Source: Eubacteriales bacterium (GTDB taxonomy: Bacteria > Bacillota > Clostridia > Peptostreptococcales > Anaerovoracaceae). Taken from it: a stretch of DNA of 64,000 nt. Location of the stretch: NCBI GenBank assembly GCA_028692105.1, contig JAQUYC010000005.1, positions 23,336 through 87,335 on the forward strand. Direction: 5' to 3'. A program made the translations under genes and the position numbers. The stretch's first letter is position 1; every line of letters begins with the position of its first letter. This document shows, in pieces, positions 1 to 9,161 of the stretch. The notes beneath the pieces are model-generated. The model had not been told where the DNA came from. It ran no database searches and saw only the letters and a program-made list of their open reading frames with translations.

Positions 1-1115
1 TCAACCACACCGGGGCGAAAAACATTAGGTATAATATGATCCTCGCATAGTTCGTTATCCGGTATCATCTCTGCTATTGCATAGGCTGCCGCCACTTTCA
101 TCTTTTCTGTAATCTTAGCGGCTCTTACTGCCAATGCCCCTTTAAATATTCCGGGGAAAGCCAGCACGTTGTTGATCTGATTCGGCAAGTCAGAACGCCC
201 GGTTCCGACAATCCTGGCACCGGCCTTCTTTGCCGTTTCCGGCATTATTTCGGGCTCCGGGTTCGCCATGGCAAAAATAATCGGGTTCACCGCCATTGTC
301 TTTACCATCTCAGCTGTAAGTGTCTTCGGAGCAGAGACACCGATAAATATGTCACGCCCGCGTACCGCATCTTCCAAAGTGCCCGTAACTCCCTCTTTAT
401 TCGTAAGTTCTGCAAGCTCCTGCTCGCTCGGGCTCATATCTTTATTTGATTTCGATATAATTCCTTTTATATCGCAGATAACTATATCCTCTACACCTAA
501 TGCCGCAAGCATTTTAACAATAGCTGTACCTGCAGAACCCGCCCCGTTCACAACTATTTTCACTTCTTTGAACTGTTTCCCTAAAAGCTTCAGTGAGTTG
601 ATTACAGCGGCTGATACAACCACAGCTGTTCCATGCTGATCATCATGGAAAACCGGAATGTCTACAAGTTCCTGCAGTCTCCGCTCTATTTCAAAGCAGC
701 GCGGTGCTGAGATATCTTCCAGATTTATTCCTCCAAGGGTGGGGGCAATATTTTTCGCAATCAGTATTATCTCCTCAGTGTCCTGAGTCTCCAGGCATAT
801 TGGAAAGGCGTCGATATCCGCAAAGGCTTTAAAAAGCAAAGCCTTACCCTCCATTACCGGAATAGCCGCTTTAGCTCCGATATTTCCAAGGCCAAGCACT
901 GCTGACCCGTCACTGATTATCGCGACGGTATTTCCCTTAGATGTATATTTATATATTAGGTCAGGATCCCTGTTTATCTCTCTGCATGGTTCCGCAACCC
1001 CCGGGGTATATGCTATGCTCAGGTCATCTCTGGTCAAAAGAGGAACCTTGCTCACGACCGTAAGCTTGCCTCTGTTCATTTCGTGGAGCTTTAGTGACTC
1101 TTTGTAATAATCCAT
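1..1115 (-). CDS. Malic enzyme (NAD(P)-dependent), 3' end off window
   Basis: Oxidative decarboxylation of malate to pyruvate in the cytosol. The 371 visible residues start with MDYYKESLK after a GGGAGGAAG ribosome-binding site. They show the family's YTPGVAEPC stretch (residues 36-44), a lysine-containing [15 protein letters not shown] segment, the metal-binding [13 protein letters not shown] region and a Rossmann VVNGAGSAG motif. The short bacterial form is about 390-410 residues, so only the last few tens are missing beyond base 1. The gene is monocistronic as far as can be seen, and a stem-loop separates it from glnS upstream. Family assignment is firm; NAD versus NADP preference cannot be read from the sequence. 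Confidence 0.93.
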   Translation of the reverse strand, partial: MDYYKESLKLHEMNRGKLTVVSKVPLLTRDDLSIAYTPGVAEPCREINRDPDLIYKYTSKGNTVAIISDGSAVLGLGNIGAKAAIPVMEGKALLFKAFADIDAFPICLETQDTEEIILIAKNIAPTLGGINLEDISAPRCFEIERRLQELVDIPVFHDDQHGTAVVVSAAVINSLKLLGKQFKEVKIVVNGAGSAGTAIVKMLAALGVEDIVICDIKGIISKSNKDMSPSEQELAELTNKEGVTGTLEDAVRGRDIFIGVSAPKTLTAEMVKTMAVNPIIFAMANPEPEIMPETAKKAGARIVGTGRSDLPNQINNVLAFPGIFKGALAVRAAKITEKMKVAAAYAIAEMIPDNELCEDHIIPNVFRPGVV

Positions 1116-1184
1116 ACTTCCTCCCATAACCGGTTTTCTTTAATATAAAAGTCTAACTATATAATTGCTAATAATAAATGCTAC

Positions 1185-1210
1185 AAGTGCCGCATTAATG
1201 AGCGGCACTT
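1185..1210. terminator. Stem-loop between glnS and malic enzyme gene
   Basis: A 9-bp perfect stem, AAGTGCCGC / GCGGCACTT, with an 8-nt loop. The flanking T content is modest on both strands, so it may be a weak terminator for glnS (minus strand) rather than a strong intrinsic one. Confidence 0.45.
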
Positions 1211-1276
1211 TCTTTGCTTGAGCTATCCATCAGTTTATTTTATAATTGACGGGCGTAGTTGTATATGATTGAATTA

Positions 1277-2941
1277 TTATTTCTTCCATGAACTCTTTAA
1301 ATCCACGATCTGGTTGAAAACCTTCTCCTTTTCATCTGTGAGATATTCGTCCGCTATATAATAGCCATGCCGGAAAAACTGATACCTTTCTCCTGCCTTA
1401 GCATCACTTAATGCAGGTTCCGCATATGCTTCAATGATTTGCATGGAGTCAGGATTCAGAATGCTTTCTCCCTTTTCATCCTCAATCATAAGATACCCAA
1501 AAGTTCTGATTTTTATTTTTACGGCCGACTTTACATCGACCCAATGTATAGTTCCCTTAACTTTTCTTTCGTTGAAACCGCTCCCGCTTTTTGTGGCAGG
1601 GTCATAGGTACATCTCAGTTCAATCACATTGCCTTCCGCATCCTTGACAACTTCACTGCATGTGATAAAATAAGCTCCCTTAAAACGAACTTCATTTCCC
1701 GGGAATAAACGAAAGTACTTCTTTTCGGGAATTTCCATAAAGTCATCCCTATCAACATAAAGCTCACGTGAAAAGCTGACCTTGCGGGTTCCTTTTGTTT
1801 CGTCTTCTTTACTGTTTTCTATATCCGCTTCCTCACTCTGATCTTCCGGATAGTTCGTGATCACTACTTTAAGCGGATTCATGACAACCATACGAGTCTC
1901 AACCTTGTCTTTGAGATCCTCCCTGATACAATGCTCCAACAGGGCAATATCTACCAGGCTGTTTGCCTTGGATACTCCGATTCTTTCACAAAAATCCCGT
2001 ATGGCTTCAGGTGTGCAGCCTCTTCTGCGCAATCCTGCAATGGTAGGCATTCTTGGGTCATCCCAGCCCTCCACATTTTTATTATCGACAAGGGCTTTCA
2101 GATATCGTTTGCTCATAACTGTATTTGTCAGGTTTAATCGGGCAAATTCGATCTGCTGCGGAGGCTGCTCCCATTCCAGTTCTCGAAGCACCCAGTCGTA
2201 AAGCGGTCTGTGGTCCTCAAATTCAAGAGTACAGATGGAATGAGTAATGCCCTCGATTGCGTCCTCGATTGGATGAGCATAATCATACATGGGATAGATG
2301 CACCATTGATTTCCTGTATTGTGGTGTTCGGCATGCGCAATCCTATAGATTACCGGGTCCCTCATATTGATATTCGGGGAAGACATATTTATCTTTGCGC
2401 GAAGCACCTTTTCACCATCTTGATAAATCCCCTTCCGCATTTTATCAAAGAGCTCAATGCTTTCCTCGATGCTCCTGTTCCGGTACGGGCTTTCTCTTCC
2501 CGGTTCTGTCAGTGTGCCTCTGTATTGTTTGATTTCATCGGCTGACAAATCACATACATAAGCCTTTCCCTTCTTAATAAGAGTTACTGCACATTCATAC
2601 ATTTTATTAAAATAATCGGATGCAAATAATAGCTTCTCCCATTGGAAGCCCAGCCATTTTACGTCAGCCTTTATTGACTCGACATATTCTGTATCTTCTT
2701 TCACCGGATTGGTGTCGTCAAAACGCAGATTGCATTTTCCGTTATATTTCTGTGCGGTGGTAAAATTAAGGCAGATGGATTTTGCATGTCCGATATGGAG
2801 GTATCCGTTTGGTTCCGGAGGAAACCTTGTGTAGACCCGCCCGCCATATGTCTGGTTTTCCAAGTCCTTATCTATAATGTTATGAATGAAATTTGATGAT
2901 ATCTGTTCACTGGCACCTTCTGCTTTTTCAATCTCAGCCAT
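1277..2941 (-). CDS. glnS: Glutaminyl-tRNA synthetase
   Basis: Class I aminoacyl-tRNA synthetase that charges tRNA-Gln. The 554-residue length matches bacterial GlnRS. The HIGH signature appears as [12 protein letters not shown] near residue 47, the GlnRS/GluRS fold carries the RFDDTNP motif, and the KMSKS equivalent is VMSKR. The C-terminal third is the two-barrel anticodon-binding region. GlnRS rather than discriminating GluRS is supported by the eukaryote-like N-terminus and the long barrel domain. Start ATG at 2941 follows an AAGGAGG site. A good promoter lies just upstream (2974-3002). Confidence 0.96.
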   Translation of the reverse strand: MAEIEKAEGASEQISSNFIHNIIDKDLENQTYGGRVYTRFPPEPNGYLHIGHAKSICLNFTTAQKYNGKCNLRFDDTNPVKEDTEYVESIKADVKWLGFQWEKLLFASDYFNKMYECAVTLIKKGKAYVCDLSADEIKQYRGTLTEPGRESPYRNRSIEESIELFDKMRKGIYQDGEKVLRAKINMSSPNINMRDPVIYRIAHAEHHNTGNQWCIYPMYDYAHPIEDAIEGITHSICTLEFEDHRPLYDWVLRELEWEQPPQQIEFARLNLTNTVMSKRYLKALVDNKNVEGWDDPRMPTIAGLRRRGCTPEAIRDFCERIGVSKANSLVDIALLEHCIREDLKDKVETRMVVMNPLKVVITNYPEDQSEEADIENSKEDETKGTRKVSFSRELYVDRDDFMEIPEKKYFRLFPGNEVRFKGAYFITCSEVVKDAEGNVIELRCTYDPATKSGSGFNERKVKGTIHWVDVKSAVKIKIRTFGYLMIEDEKGESILNPDSMQIIEAYAEPALSDAKAGERYQFFRHGYYIADEYLTDEKEKVFNQIVDLKSSWKK

Positions 2942-2973
2942 TTGATATTCCTCCTTGTGAATTTATCGTTTTT

Positions 2974-3002
2974 ATTATAACATTGAATCTATCTATGTGC
3001 AA
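2974..3002 (-). promoter_or_regulatory. Predicted sigma-A promoter of glnS
   Basis: On the minus strand TTGCAC (2997-3002), a 17-bp spacer and TATAAT (2974-2979) precede the glnS start by about 35 bp. Confidence 0.6.
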
Positions 3003-3074
3003 AAATTTATTAGGTTATTGATATTTCAGCTATAAATTGCTAAGATATGTAAATATAATGAGGCGGTGATATAT

Positions 3075-3533
3075 TTGGACACTATAGATTCTAAAATTTT
3101 AGAAGTTTTACAGGAAAATTCAAGGGTATCCATTTCTGATTTGAGTAAGCACGTTAACTTATCTTTATCAGCTGTCAGTGAACGGCTTAAGAAACTGGGG
3201 GCTTCAAATGTAATAGAGAAATTTACCGTCATTCTGGATCCCGTAGCATTTGGCCAGAGCTTATCCGTCTTAATGAATATAAGTCTTGAGAATCCCAGGG
3301 ATACCGAGGAGTTTTTCAATATTATCGACAAGGAACGCGAAGTTCTGGAATGTCATTATGTGACGGGCGAATATGATTATATATTACGTATAACAACGAA
3401 AAACACCGCCACACTTGAATCATTGATGAATAGGATAAAAGCCATCCCGGAAATCAAGAGAACTCAAACCAATGTTATTTTATCTACTCTAAAACAGCGA
3501 TACAGCGTATCTCCTCATATACCGGAAAAGTGA
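3075..3533 (+). CDS. Lrp/AsnC family transcriptional regulator
   Basis: Feast/famine-type regulator of about 152 residues. It has an N-terminal winged helix-turn-helix (DTIDSKILEVLQENSR, SISDLSKHVNLSLSAVSERLK) followed by a RAM ligand-binding domain (CHYVTGEYDYILRI, AIPEIKRTQTNVILS). I choose TTG at 3075 as start: AGGCGG at 3061-3066 is correctly spaced for it, and the alternative GTG at 3066 overlaps that ribosome-binding site. This gives the standard Lrp N-terminus M-D-T-I-D. The gene is divergent from glnS and convergent with the thiolase gene. Ligand and targets cannot be predicted; amino acids are typical for the family. Confidence 0.92.
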   Translation: MDTIDSKILEVLQENSRVSISDLSKHVNLSLSAVSERLKKLGASNVIEKFTVILDPVAFGQSLSVLMNISLENPRDTEEFFNIIDKEREVLECHYVTGEYDYILRITTKNTATLESLMNRIKAIPEIKRTQTNVILSTLKQRYSVSPHIPEK

Positions 3534-3538
3534 AAACT

Positions 3539-3575
3539 TAAGGGTGTATCTTAAACGAGTTAAGATACACCCTTA
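3539..3575. terminator. Bidirectional intrinsic terminator
   Basis: A perfect 16-bp stem (3539-3554 / 3560-3575) with loop ACGAG lies between the convergent Lrp and thiolase genes. A-rich and T-rich flanks fit termination in both directions. Confidence 0.85.
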
Positions 3576-3633
3576 TTTATACATGATATGTTGTTATGTG
3601 TTGTTCTTAGTCTTGCCCCGTATGTTGGTTTTA

Positions 3634-4812
3634 TTATCTCTCTACCACAAGCGCAGATCCCTGACCGCCGCCGATACAGAGTGTTGCAAGTCCATATTTT
3701 GAATCTCTCTTAGCCATTTCATGGATCAGAGTAATCAGTATTCTTGCTCCGGATGCTCCGATTGGATGTCCAAGTGCAATCGCTCCGCCGTTTACGTTAA
3801 GTTTTGTATCATCAATTCCCAGTTCTTTGCCTACTGCTAATGCCTGAGCAGCAAAAGCTTCATTTGCTTCGATAAGGTCCATATCATTAATTGTCAAGCC
3901 GGCTTTTTCCAAAGCTTTTTTTGAAGAAGGAACAGGACCTACGCCCATGATTGAGGGATCAACTCCTGCAGAAGCATATGACTTAATCTTGCATAAGTAC
4001 TTCAATCCGAGTGAATCTGCTTTTTCTTTTGACATTACGATGAGAGCGGCTCCACTGTCATTGATACCTGATGCATTAGCAGCAGTAACGACTCCATCCT
4101 TTTTGAATGCAGGCTTCAATTTTCCTATACCTTCAGCGGTTGTCCCAAATTTAGGGAATTCATCAGTATCGAATACGATAGGATCTCCTTTTCTCTGTGG
4201 GATTTCTACCGGAGCAATTTCTTCTTTGAATTTACCTGCTTTGACAGCCGCTTCCGCTTTATTCTGAGACCATGCTGAAAACTTGTCAAGATCTTCTCTT
4301 GTCAAACCCCATTGCTCTGCAACATTTTCAGCTGTGATACCCATATGATAATTATTAAAAGCATCCCAAAGTCCATCTTTGATCATCATGTCAACCATCT
4401 TTGTGTCGCCCATTCTGGCGCCCCATCTTGCAGCTGGTACAGCATAAGCCGCCTGGCTCATGCTTTCTGCTCCTCCTGCAAGTACGCAGTCTGCATCTCC
4501 TGCTCTAATAATCTGAGCGGCAAGAGCAACACTTCTAAGTCCAGAACCGCAAACCTTGTTTAATGTCATAGCTGGTACTTCCTTTGGAATTCCTGCCGCC
4601 ATAGAAATCTGTCTTGCTACATTCTGTCCAAGTCCTCCCTGGAGAACACTTCCAAGAACAACTTCATCAATCATTGCAGGGTCTATTCCTGCTCTTTTAA
4701 TAGCTTCCTTCGCTGCAACAGCACCAAGTGTTACGGCATTAACATCCTTTAGTGATCCGCCAAAGCTTCCGATTGGAGTTCTGGCTGCACTGACAATTAC
4801 TACTTCTCTCAT
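3634..4812 (-). CDS. thlA: Acetyl-CoA C-acetyltransferase (thiolase)
   Basis: Condenses two acetyl-CoA to acetoacetyl-CoA or catalyses the reverse thiolysis; in clostridia it often feeds butyrate formation. The 392 residues carry the acylated cysteine in [11 protein letters not shown], the NEAFAAQ motif, the GHPIGASG histidine motif and the C-terminal CIGGGQG cysteine. The start [15 protein letters not shown] is set by an AGGAGG site; a longer reading frame adds seven residues but lacks its own site. No crotonase, Hbd or Bcd genes flank it, so its pathway here is not fixed by context. Lrp/AsnC control from the adjacent convergent gene is possible but unproven. Confidence 0.95.
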   Translation of the reverse strand: MREVVIVSAARTPIGSFGGSLKDVNAVTLGAVAAKEAIKRAGIDPAMIDEVVLGSVLQGGLGQNVARQISMAAGIPKEVPAMTLNKVCGSGLRSVALAAQIIRAGDADCVLAGGAESMSQAAYAVPAARWGARMGDTKMVDMMIKDGLWDAFNNYHMGITAENVAEQWGLTREDLDKFSAWSQNKAEAAVKAGKFKEEIAPVEIPQRKGDPIVFDTDEFPKFGTTAEGIGKLKPAFKKDGVVTAANASGINDSGAALIVMSKEKADSLGLKYLCKIKSYASAGVDPSIMGVGPVPSSKKALEKAGLTINDMDLIEANEAFAAQALAVGKELGIDDTKLNVNGGAIALGHPIGASGARILITLIHEMAKRDSKYGLATLCIGGGQGSALVVER

Positions 4813-5062
4813 TGTAATCCTCCTATAGATCAATTCTTCTATTTAACATATAGGCATGAAAATCTCAAATCTTAATTTGTGAATTTTCAAGTCTAACCAA
4901 TAAAATAAAACCTTACTGCATAAAAAACACACGCAATATAATCATACCATGATTCCGGTAAAAAACAAGAGTTACGCAAAAAGTCGAAAAATTCAAATTT
5001 GGTAATCTATTACATCTCAAAAGTCCTTCAGGTGAAGTCTCTTTTTAACCATGTTTTTGGCT

Positions 5063-6001
5063 TTACAGATCTTCCTTAAATATTGCAATATGGCACTCTA
5101 CCAGCTTGCATGGCTTATATGACAGCTTTGCCTTTCGTAATCCGGGAATCCCCATATCCTCTTCTCTGTTTATGTATTTTATATGGGGTGCGACATGTTT
5201 GCTGAATTCATTGTTGATCAGCGGATAGAGTCCCCGATAGCTTATATTGGCTTTTTCAACGTGAACTGTTACTGTGTTCCTGTTCAATTGTCCCCCGATA
5301 CTCAATGCTTCAATCTTACCGTCGATAATGACGGCCGCAGCCATATATCCCACTGTTTCGATATTGTTTAAAACATCAACCATTGCAAGCTCTTCCATCT
5401 TCAGAAGTGCCATCTCGTGATCAGGTAAGTTTTTTCTTTCATTGAATTCCCGGATGAACTGCATCGCTTTTTCCGCCATTGCTGAAGTTAAATCCACATA
5501 TTCATACCGGTAGTTATTTAAAAAGTAATTTAAGTGGTTCTTTTTGCTGTGATACTCCCTGCCCTTAAGCTCTATTAAATCCCGCTTTCTATATAAGTAA
5601 TCGTAGTTCGGCCGATCATCAAAAAACTTCAGTTCGCCGGGTAATGCATTTTCGAGAATGTCCATCATTCGGAAAGGCATCAGCCTGATGCTGAACTTGT
5701 ATCCTTTTGATTCAAAAATTTGCTTTGCCTCTTTGATCGTATCCCTTAATGATTCCGAATCATAGGTGCCGGTTTTAGTGAGGGGCGGAAACAAGAAAGG
5801 CTCTTTTTTTTCTGTTTCAAGATGGCTGAGTCCTGCAATGCAAAGATAGTCTCCTATGATCTGCCAACTGAAGTAATTGATATTTTTCCACATATAAAGT
5901 GACGTAAAGGATAGTCCTGAGGTACAGTAATCAAACCCGCCAAGATATTCCTCAAGTATAGGCCTTTCTTCTATTGTGATACGATTTTCAAGCATGAACA
6001 T
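5063..6001 (-). CDS. DUF2156 (phosphatidylglycerol lysyltransferase C-domain-like) protein
   Basis: A 312-residue soluble protein with no membrane segments. It resembles stand-alone DUF2156 proteins, the GNAT-like domain found at the C-terminus of MprF. Recognisable elements are the N-terminal YTSLYMWKN-like region (here FTSLYMWKNI), central KKNHLNYF, and the C-terminal INREEDMGIPGLRKAKLSYKP stretch typical of the family. Substrate is unknown; aminoacyl transfer is only an analogy. It sits 19 bp after the isochorismatase-like gene and is probably cotranscribed with surE and that gene. A longer intergenic region separates it from thlA. Confidence 0.82.
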   Translation of the reverse strand: MFMLENRITIEERPILEEYLGGFDYCTSGLSFTSLYMWKNINYFSWQIIGDYLCIAGLSHLETEKKEPFLFPPLTKTGTYDSESLRDTIKEAKQIFESKGYKFSIRLMPFRMMDILENALPGELKFFDDRPNYDYLYRKRDLIELKGREYHSKKNHLNYFLNNYRYEYVDLTSAMAEKAMQFIREFNERKNLPDHEMALLKMEELAMVDVLNNIETVGYMAAAVIIDGKIEALSIGGQLNRNTVTVHVEKANISYRGLYPLINNEFSKHVAPHIKYINREEDMGIPGLRKAKLSYKPCKLVECHIAIFKEDL

Positions 6002-6020
6002 ATTCGATTGCCTTTCTATC

Positions 6021-6608
6021 TCATTTCACTAACGCTGAAATCTGCTTGAACCCCGATTCCTTCGAACCTATTAACAGTTCAAACAGAATAGATTCAAATG
6101 TTGTGCCGACAGCCCCGGCATCACCCATTCTGCGTTGTGAATATTTTTTGTCCTCGTTGTTTCTTGAAGATATACAGTCATTGGCGACAAAAACCGTATA
6201 CCCATTATCCAGTAGATCTATTACAGTTTGCTGTACACAAACATGAGCCTCGACCCCTGCAATGATCACGGTTTTTCTTCCCAGTTTTTTTAATGCCTGC
6301 ACGAACTCAGGTTCAGCCATGGAGCTGAAGCTTGTCTTTTCGATGATTTGAAATGCTTCCGATTCAGCCGTCTCTTCAAGGGGTTCGTTTAAAGCCGCAA
6401 GAATATCTGCAACAGTTGGACCTAATCCCTTTGTATACTGTTGTGTTATAATGACAGGCACTCCTAAAATCCTGCACCCTTTTATAAGCTTGGCCGCTGC
6501 TGCCTCTACTCCCTCTTTATTTTTCATTGCCGGCATGAGCTTCTCCTGAAAATCAATCGCTACCAGTACTGTATCCTCTTTTTTTAATCTTTGTACTTTA
6601 TTCCCCAT
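6021..6608 (-). CDS. Isochorismatase-fold cysteine hydrolase
   Basis: A 195-residue member of the isochorismatase/nicotinamidase-like superfamily. Visible elements are the catalytic aspartate in VAIDFQEKLMPAM (near residue 19), a loop with cis-peptide-like GVEAHVCVQQT, and the nucleophilic cysteine in HVCV. Length matches the small YcaC-like subgroup. The metal-binding DxHxxxD of true nicotinamidases is not seen, so nicotinamide deamidation is unlikely to be assignable. The start (ATG after GGAGG) lies inside the last codons of surE, a 25-nt overlap that suggests translational coupling. Confidence 0.87.
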   Translation of the reverse strand: MGNKVQRLKKEDTVLVAIDFQEKLMPAMKNKEGVEAAAAKLIKGCRILGVPVIITQQYTKGLGPTVADILAALNEPLEETAESEAFQIIEKTSFSSMAEPEFVQALKKLGRKTVIIAGVEAHVCVQQTVIDLLDNGYTVFVANDCISSRNNEDKKYSQRRMGDAGAVGTTFESILFELLIGSKESGFKQISALVK

Positions 6609-7354
6609 GACTTTACCTCCTCAATTAATTTATAGCTCGTGAGATCATAATGCAGCGGAGTTATGCTGGCATAGCCGTCCTGCATTGCAATGACGTCAAT
6701 ATCTCCGGGTAAATCTTCATAAACGACCGGTATCCCTGAATACCAGTATTCCATTTCACCATTTTCTCCATTTTTCGGTTCAAACCATTCTTCATATTCT
6801 CTCGCTCCGAGGCGGGTTACTTTCATTCCCTTAATTTCTGAAACCGGAAGATTCGGTACATTAATATTTAAAACAGTATTGGAATTAATTCTCCCTGTCG
6901 CTGCCTTTACTGTTCTGACAGCAAGATCACAAGCTGCCTCAAATGTGAGCGGGAAATGATCATTAACTGAAACGGCAATCGCAGGAAGTCCGCAGATACA
7001 CCCTTCGATTGCAGCGGAAACCGTTCCCGAATAAAGAGTATCTGTTCCCAGATTTCCTCCATGGTTAATTCCTGAACATACCATATGGATTTTTACACCC
7101 TGTTCCGTAAGCATTTTTAAACCCAGCTTAACACAATCCGCAGGTGTCCCTGTAAACTCCCAGGCTTTTTTTGCATTTGGGAATTCAACTTCACGCATAA
7201 CAATCGGTTTTCCTATGGTTATTCCGTGTCCGCAGGCACTGCGCTGCATATGCGGTGCGCACACATAGATGTTGGCGACCTGCGACAGGGCGCGCGTTAA
7301 TTCTTTAATGCCCTTTGCATTGATCCCATCATCGTTAGCTACTAATATATTCAT
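6584..7354 (-). CDS. surE: 5'-nucleotidase SurE
   Basis: Metal-dependent survival-protein nucleotidase acting on nucleoside 5'-monophosphates. The N-terminus MNILVANDDG contains the metal-binding DD pair. GTPADCVKLGL and SGINHGGNLGTDTLYSGTVSAA are the classic family motifs. The 256 residues match the normal length. It is first in a minus-strand unit surE - isochorismatase-like - DUF2156. A GGAGG site lies upstream. No unusual residue changes seen. Confidence 0.95.
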   Translation of the reverse strand: MNILVANDDGINAKGIKELTRALSQVANIYVCAPHMQRSACGHGITIGKPIVMREVEFPNAKKAWEFTGTPADCVKLGLKMLTEQGVKIHMVCSGINHGGNLGTDTLYSGTVSAAIEGCICGLPAIAVSVNDHFPLTFEAACDLAVRTVKAATGRINSNTVLNINVPNLPVSEIKGMKVTRLGAREYEEWFEPKNGENGEMEYWYSGIPVVYEDLPGDIDVIAMQDGYASITPLHYDLTSYKLIEEVKSWGIKYKD

Positions 7355-7467
7355 TATAGACCTCCATTTTCATATCCCTAAATATCTATTATACCACCAG
7401 TTTTCCATTTTTAAAACAAAACACCCTTATTGCCCACGCTGCCGCGATTCTCAGTCGTTATTAGTTC

Positions 7468-7496
7468 TTGTAAATATTTGTTTTTTTGGTTACAAT
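7468..7496 (+). promoter_or_regulatory. Predicted sigma-A promoter of the DUF1538/P-II operon
   Basis: TTGTAA (7468-7473), a 17-bp T-rich spacer and TACAAT (7491-7496). It lies 35 bp before the TTG start of the first gene and rules out upstream start codons overlapping the -10. Confidence 0.6.
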
Positions 7497-7530
7497 AAAT
7501 TATAAATCGATAACAAAAAGGGGGGATCAA

Positions 7531-9108
7531 TTGAGAAATGCGTTGATTTTACAGCTTAAAGAAGCTATTGCTTCGTTACTGCCGATTATCATAATAGTTT
7601 TATTTCTTGACTTTACAGTAGTACCTATGCCATTTCACATTCGCAGCTCATTTTTGATCGGCTCTCTGCTTTTAATTATAGGTATGAGTCTTTTCACATT
7701 TGGGGCTGAAGTTGCTATGATTCCTATGGGAGAACATATAGGAAGCCAGCTTACAAAATCTCGAAGTCTTCCTCTTTTAGTCGGGGTAAGTCTGGCAATG
7801 GGCACCATGGTCACCCTTGCCGAACCTGATCTTCAAGTATTAGCAGGACAAGTGCCCTCTATTCCGAAAGCAATTTTGATTGTAACTGTAGCAGTCGGAG
7901 TGGGTATATTTTTAATTGTTTCTCTGCTGCGCATCCTTTTCCGGTGGAAGTTAGCTCATCTTCTAATTCTTATTTATCTGGCAGCGTTTGCAATCGGTGC
8001 CTTTACTTCTGAAACATACTTGGCAATAGCTTTTGATGCGGGAGGTGTCACTACCGGCCCTATTACGGTTCCATTTATTCTTGCATTAGGGATAGGTGTC
8101 TCTGCGGTCCACGGAAGTAAAAGCTCTGATGATAGCTTCGGGCTGCTTGCCCTTTGTTCCGCAGGACCGGTGATTGCTGTAATCATTTTGGGAATATTTT
8201 TTGATTCATCCGGCACAGGAAGCATTTTCTACGCGAAGACGAAAAATGCGGAAAATATAGCAGAGATTTTTCAGCTATTTAATAATAACTTTCCTGTCTA
8301 TCTTAAAGAAATCGTTATTTCACTTATGCCCATTGTCTTGTTTTTCGCTGTCTTTCAGTTGATTTACTTAAAGCTTCCGAAAAGCCAGATAATAAAAATT
8401 ATCGTCGGTATCTTTTATACCGCTGCAGGGCTGATTCTTTTCCTTACAGGGGTGAACACCGGCTTTCTTCCTATGGGATTATTTATCGGGGAATACCTGG
8501 GCGGAGTTTCATATAACTGGATTTTGATACCGCTTGGTATGCTTGTGGGTTTTTTTATTGTAGCAGCAGAGCCTGCTGTTCATGTTTTAAACAATCAGGT
8601 AGAAGAGATTACTGGAGGTTCGATTTCTAAGAATGCAATGCTTTGGAGTTTATCCATAGGAGTTTCCATCTCAGTTGGCCTTGCCATGATTCGGGTTATT
8701 TACGGACTGAGTATCTGGTATTTTCTGTTCCCCGGCTATATTTTGGCATTAATCCTGACCTTTTTTGTTCCCAAGGTATTCATAGCAGTCGCTTTTGACT
8801 CCGGAGGTGTCTCTTCGGGAACTATGACAGCAACATTTTTACTTCCCTTTGCAATAGGCACCTGTATAGCTGTAGGCGGCAATATAATGACTGACGCTTT
8901 TGGAATTATTGCAATGGTCGCGATGGCACCTTTAGTCACTATACAGGTTATGGGATTGATATATAAAATTAAGATCAGAAGTACGGAAGAAGAAGAAGAA
9001 GAAATCATCGGCGACATTTCGGAAGAGACGGAAGATTATGCAAGGTGTCCCGGAGAAGAAGGTCTTGCCGGTACTTCAGGTGATAATGAGTACGTGGATC
9101 TGGAATAA
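7531..9108 (+). CDS. DUF1538 integral membrane protein A
   Basis: A 525-residue polytopic membrane protein of the DUF1538 family; transport is presumed but no substrate is known. I choose TTG at 7531 because GGGGGG at 7520-7525 is ideally spaced and the upstream in-frame GTG lies in the promoter. The chain is an internal duplication: AEPDLQVLAGQVP and FDAGGVTTGPITVPF in the first half match AEPAVHVLNNQVE and FDSGGVSSGTMTATF in the second. Each half has several long hydrophobic segments. The soluble C-terminus is acidic (a run of six glutamates) and ends DNEYVDLE. It is the first gene of an operon with a paralogue and two P-II-like genes. Confidence 0.88.
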   Translation: MRNALILQLKEAIASLLPIIIIVLFLDFTVVPMPFHIRSSFLIGSLLLIIGMSLFTFGAEVAMIPMGEHIGSQLTKSRSLPLLVGVSLAMGTMVTLAEPDLQVLAGQVPSIPKAILIVTVAVGVGIFLIVSLLRILFRWKLAHLLILIYLAAFAIGAFTSETYLAIAFDAGGVTTGPITVPFILALGIGVSAVHGSKSSDDSFGLLALCSAGPVIAVIILGIFFDSSGTGSIFYAKTKNAENIAEIFQLFNNNFPVYLKEIVISLMPIVLFFAVFQLIYLKLPKSQIIKIIVGIFYTAAGLILFLTGVNTGFLPMGLFIGEYLGGVSYNWILIPLGMLVGFFIVAAEPAVHVLNNQVEEITGGSISKNAMLWSLSIGVSISVGLAMIRVIYGLSIWYFLFPGYILALILTFFVPKVFIAVAFDSGGVSSGTMTATFLLPFAIGTCIAVGGNIMTDAFGIIAMVAMAPLVTIQVMGLIYKIKIRSTEEEEEEIIGDISEETEDYARCPGEEGLAGTSGDNEYVDLE

Positions 9109-9161
9109 CCTTAAGCCATAATGCCAGGCTAAGAAGCAGAATGTTTAGGCGAGGAGCTTTC

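Noticed and set aside
268-639. 123-codon plus-strand frame inside the malic enzyme gene
   Set aside because: Antisense to a clear malic enzyme; no independent support.
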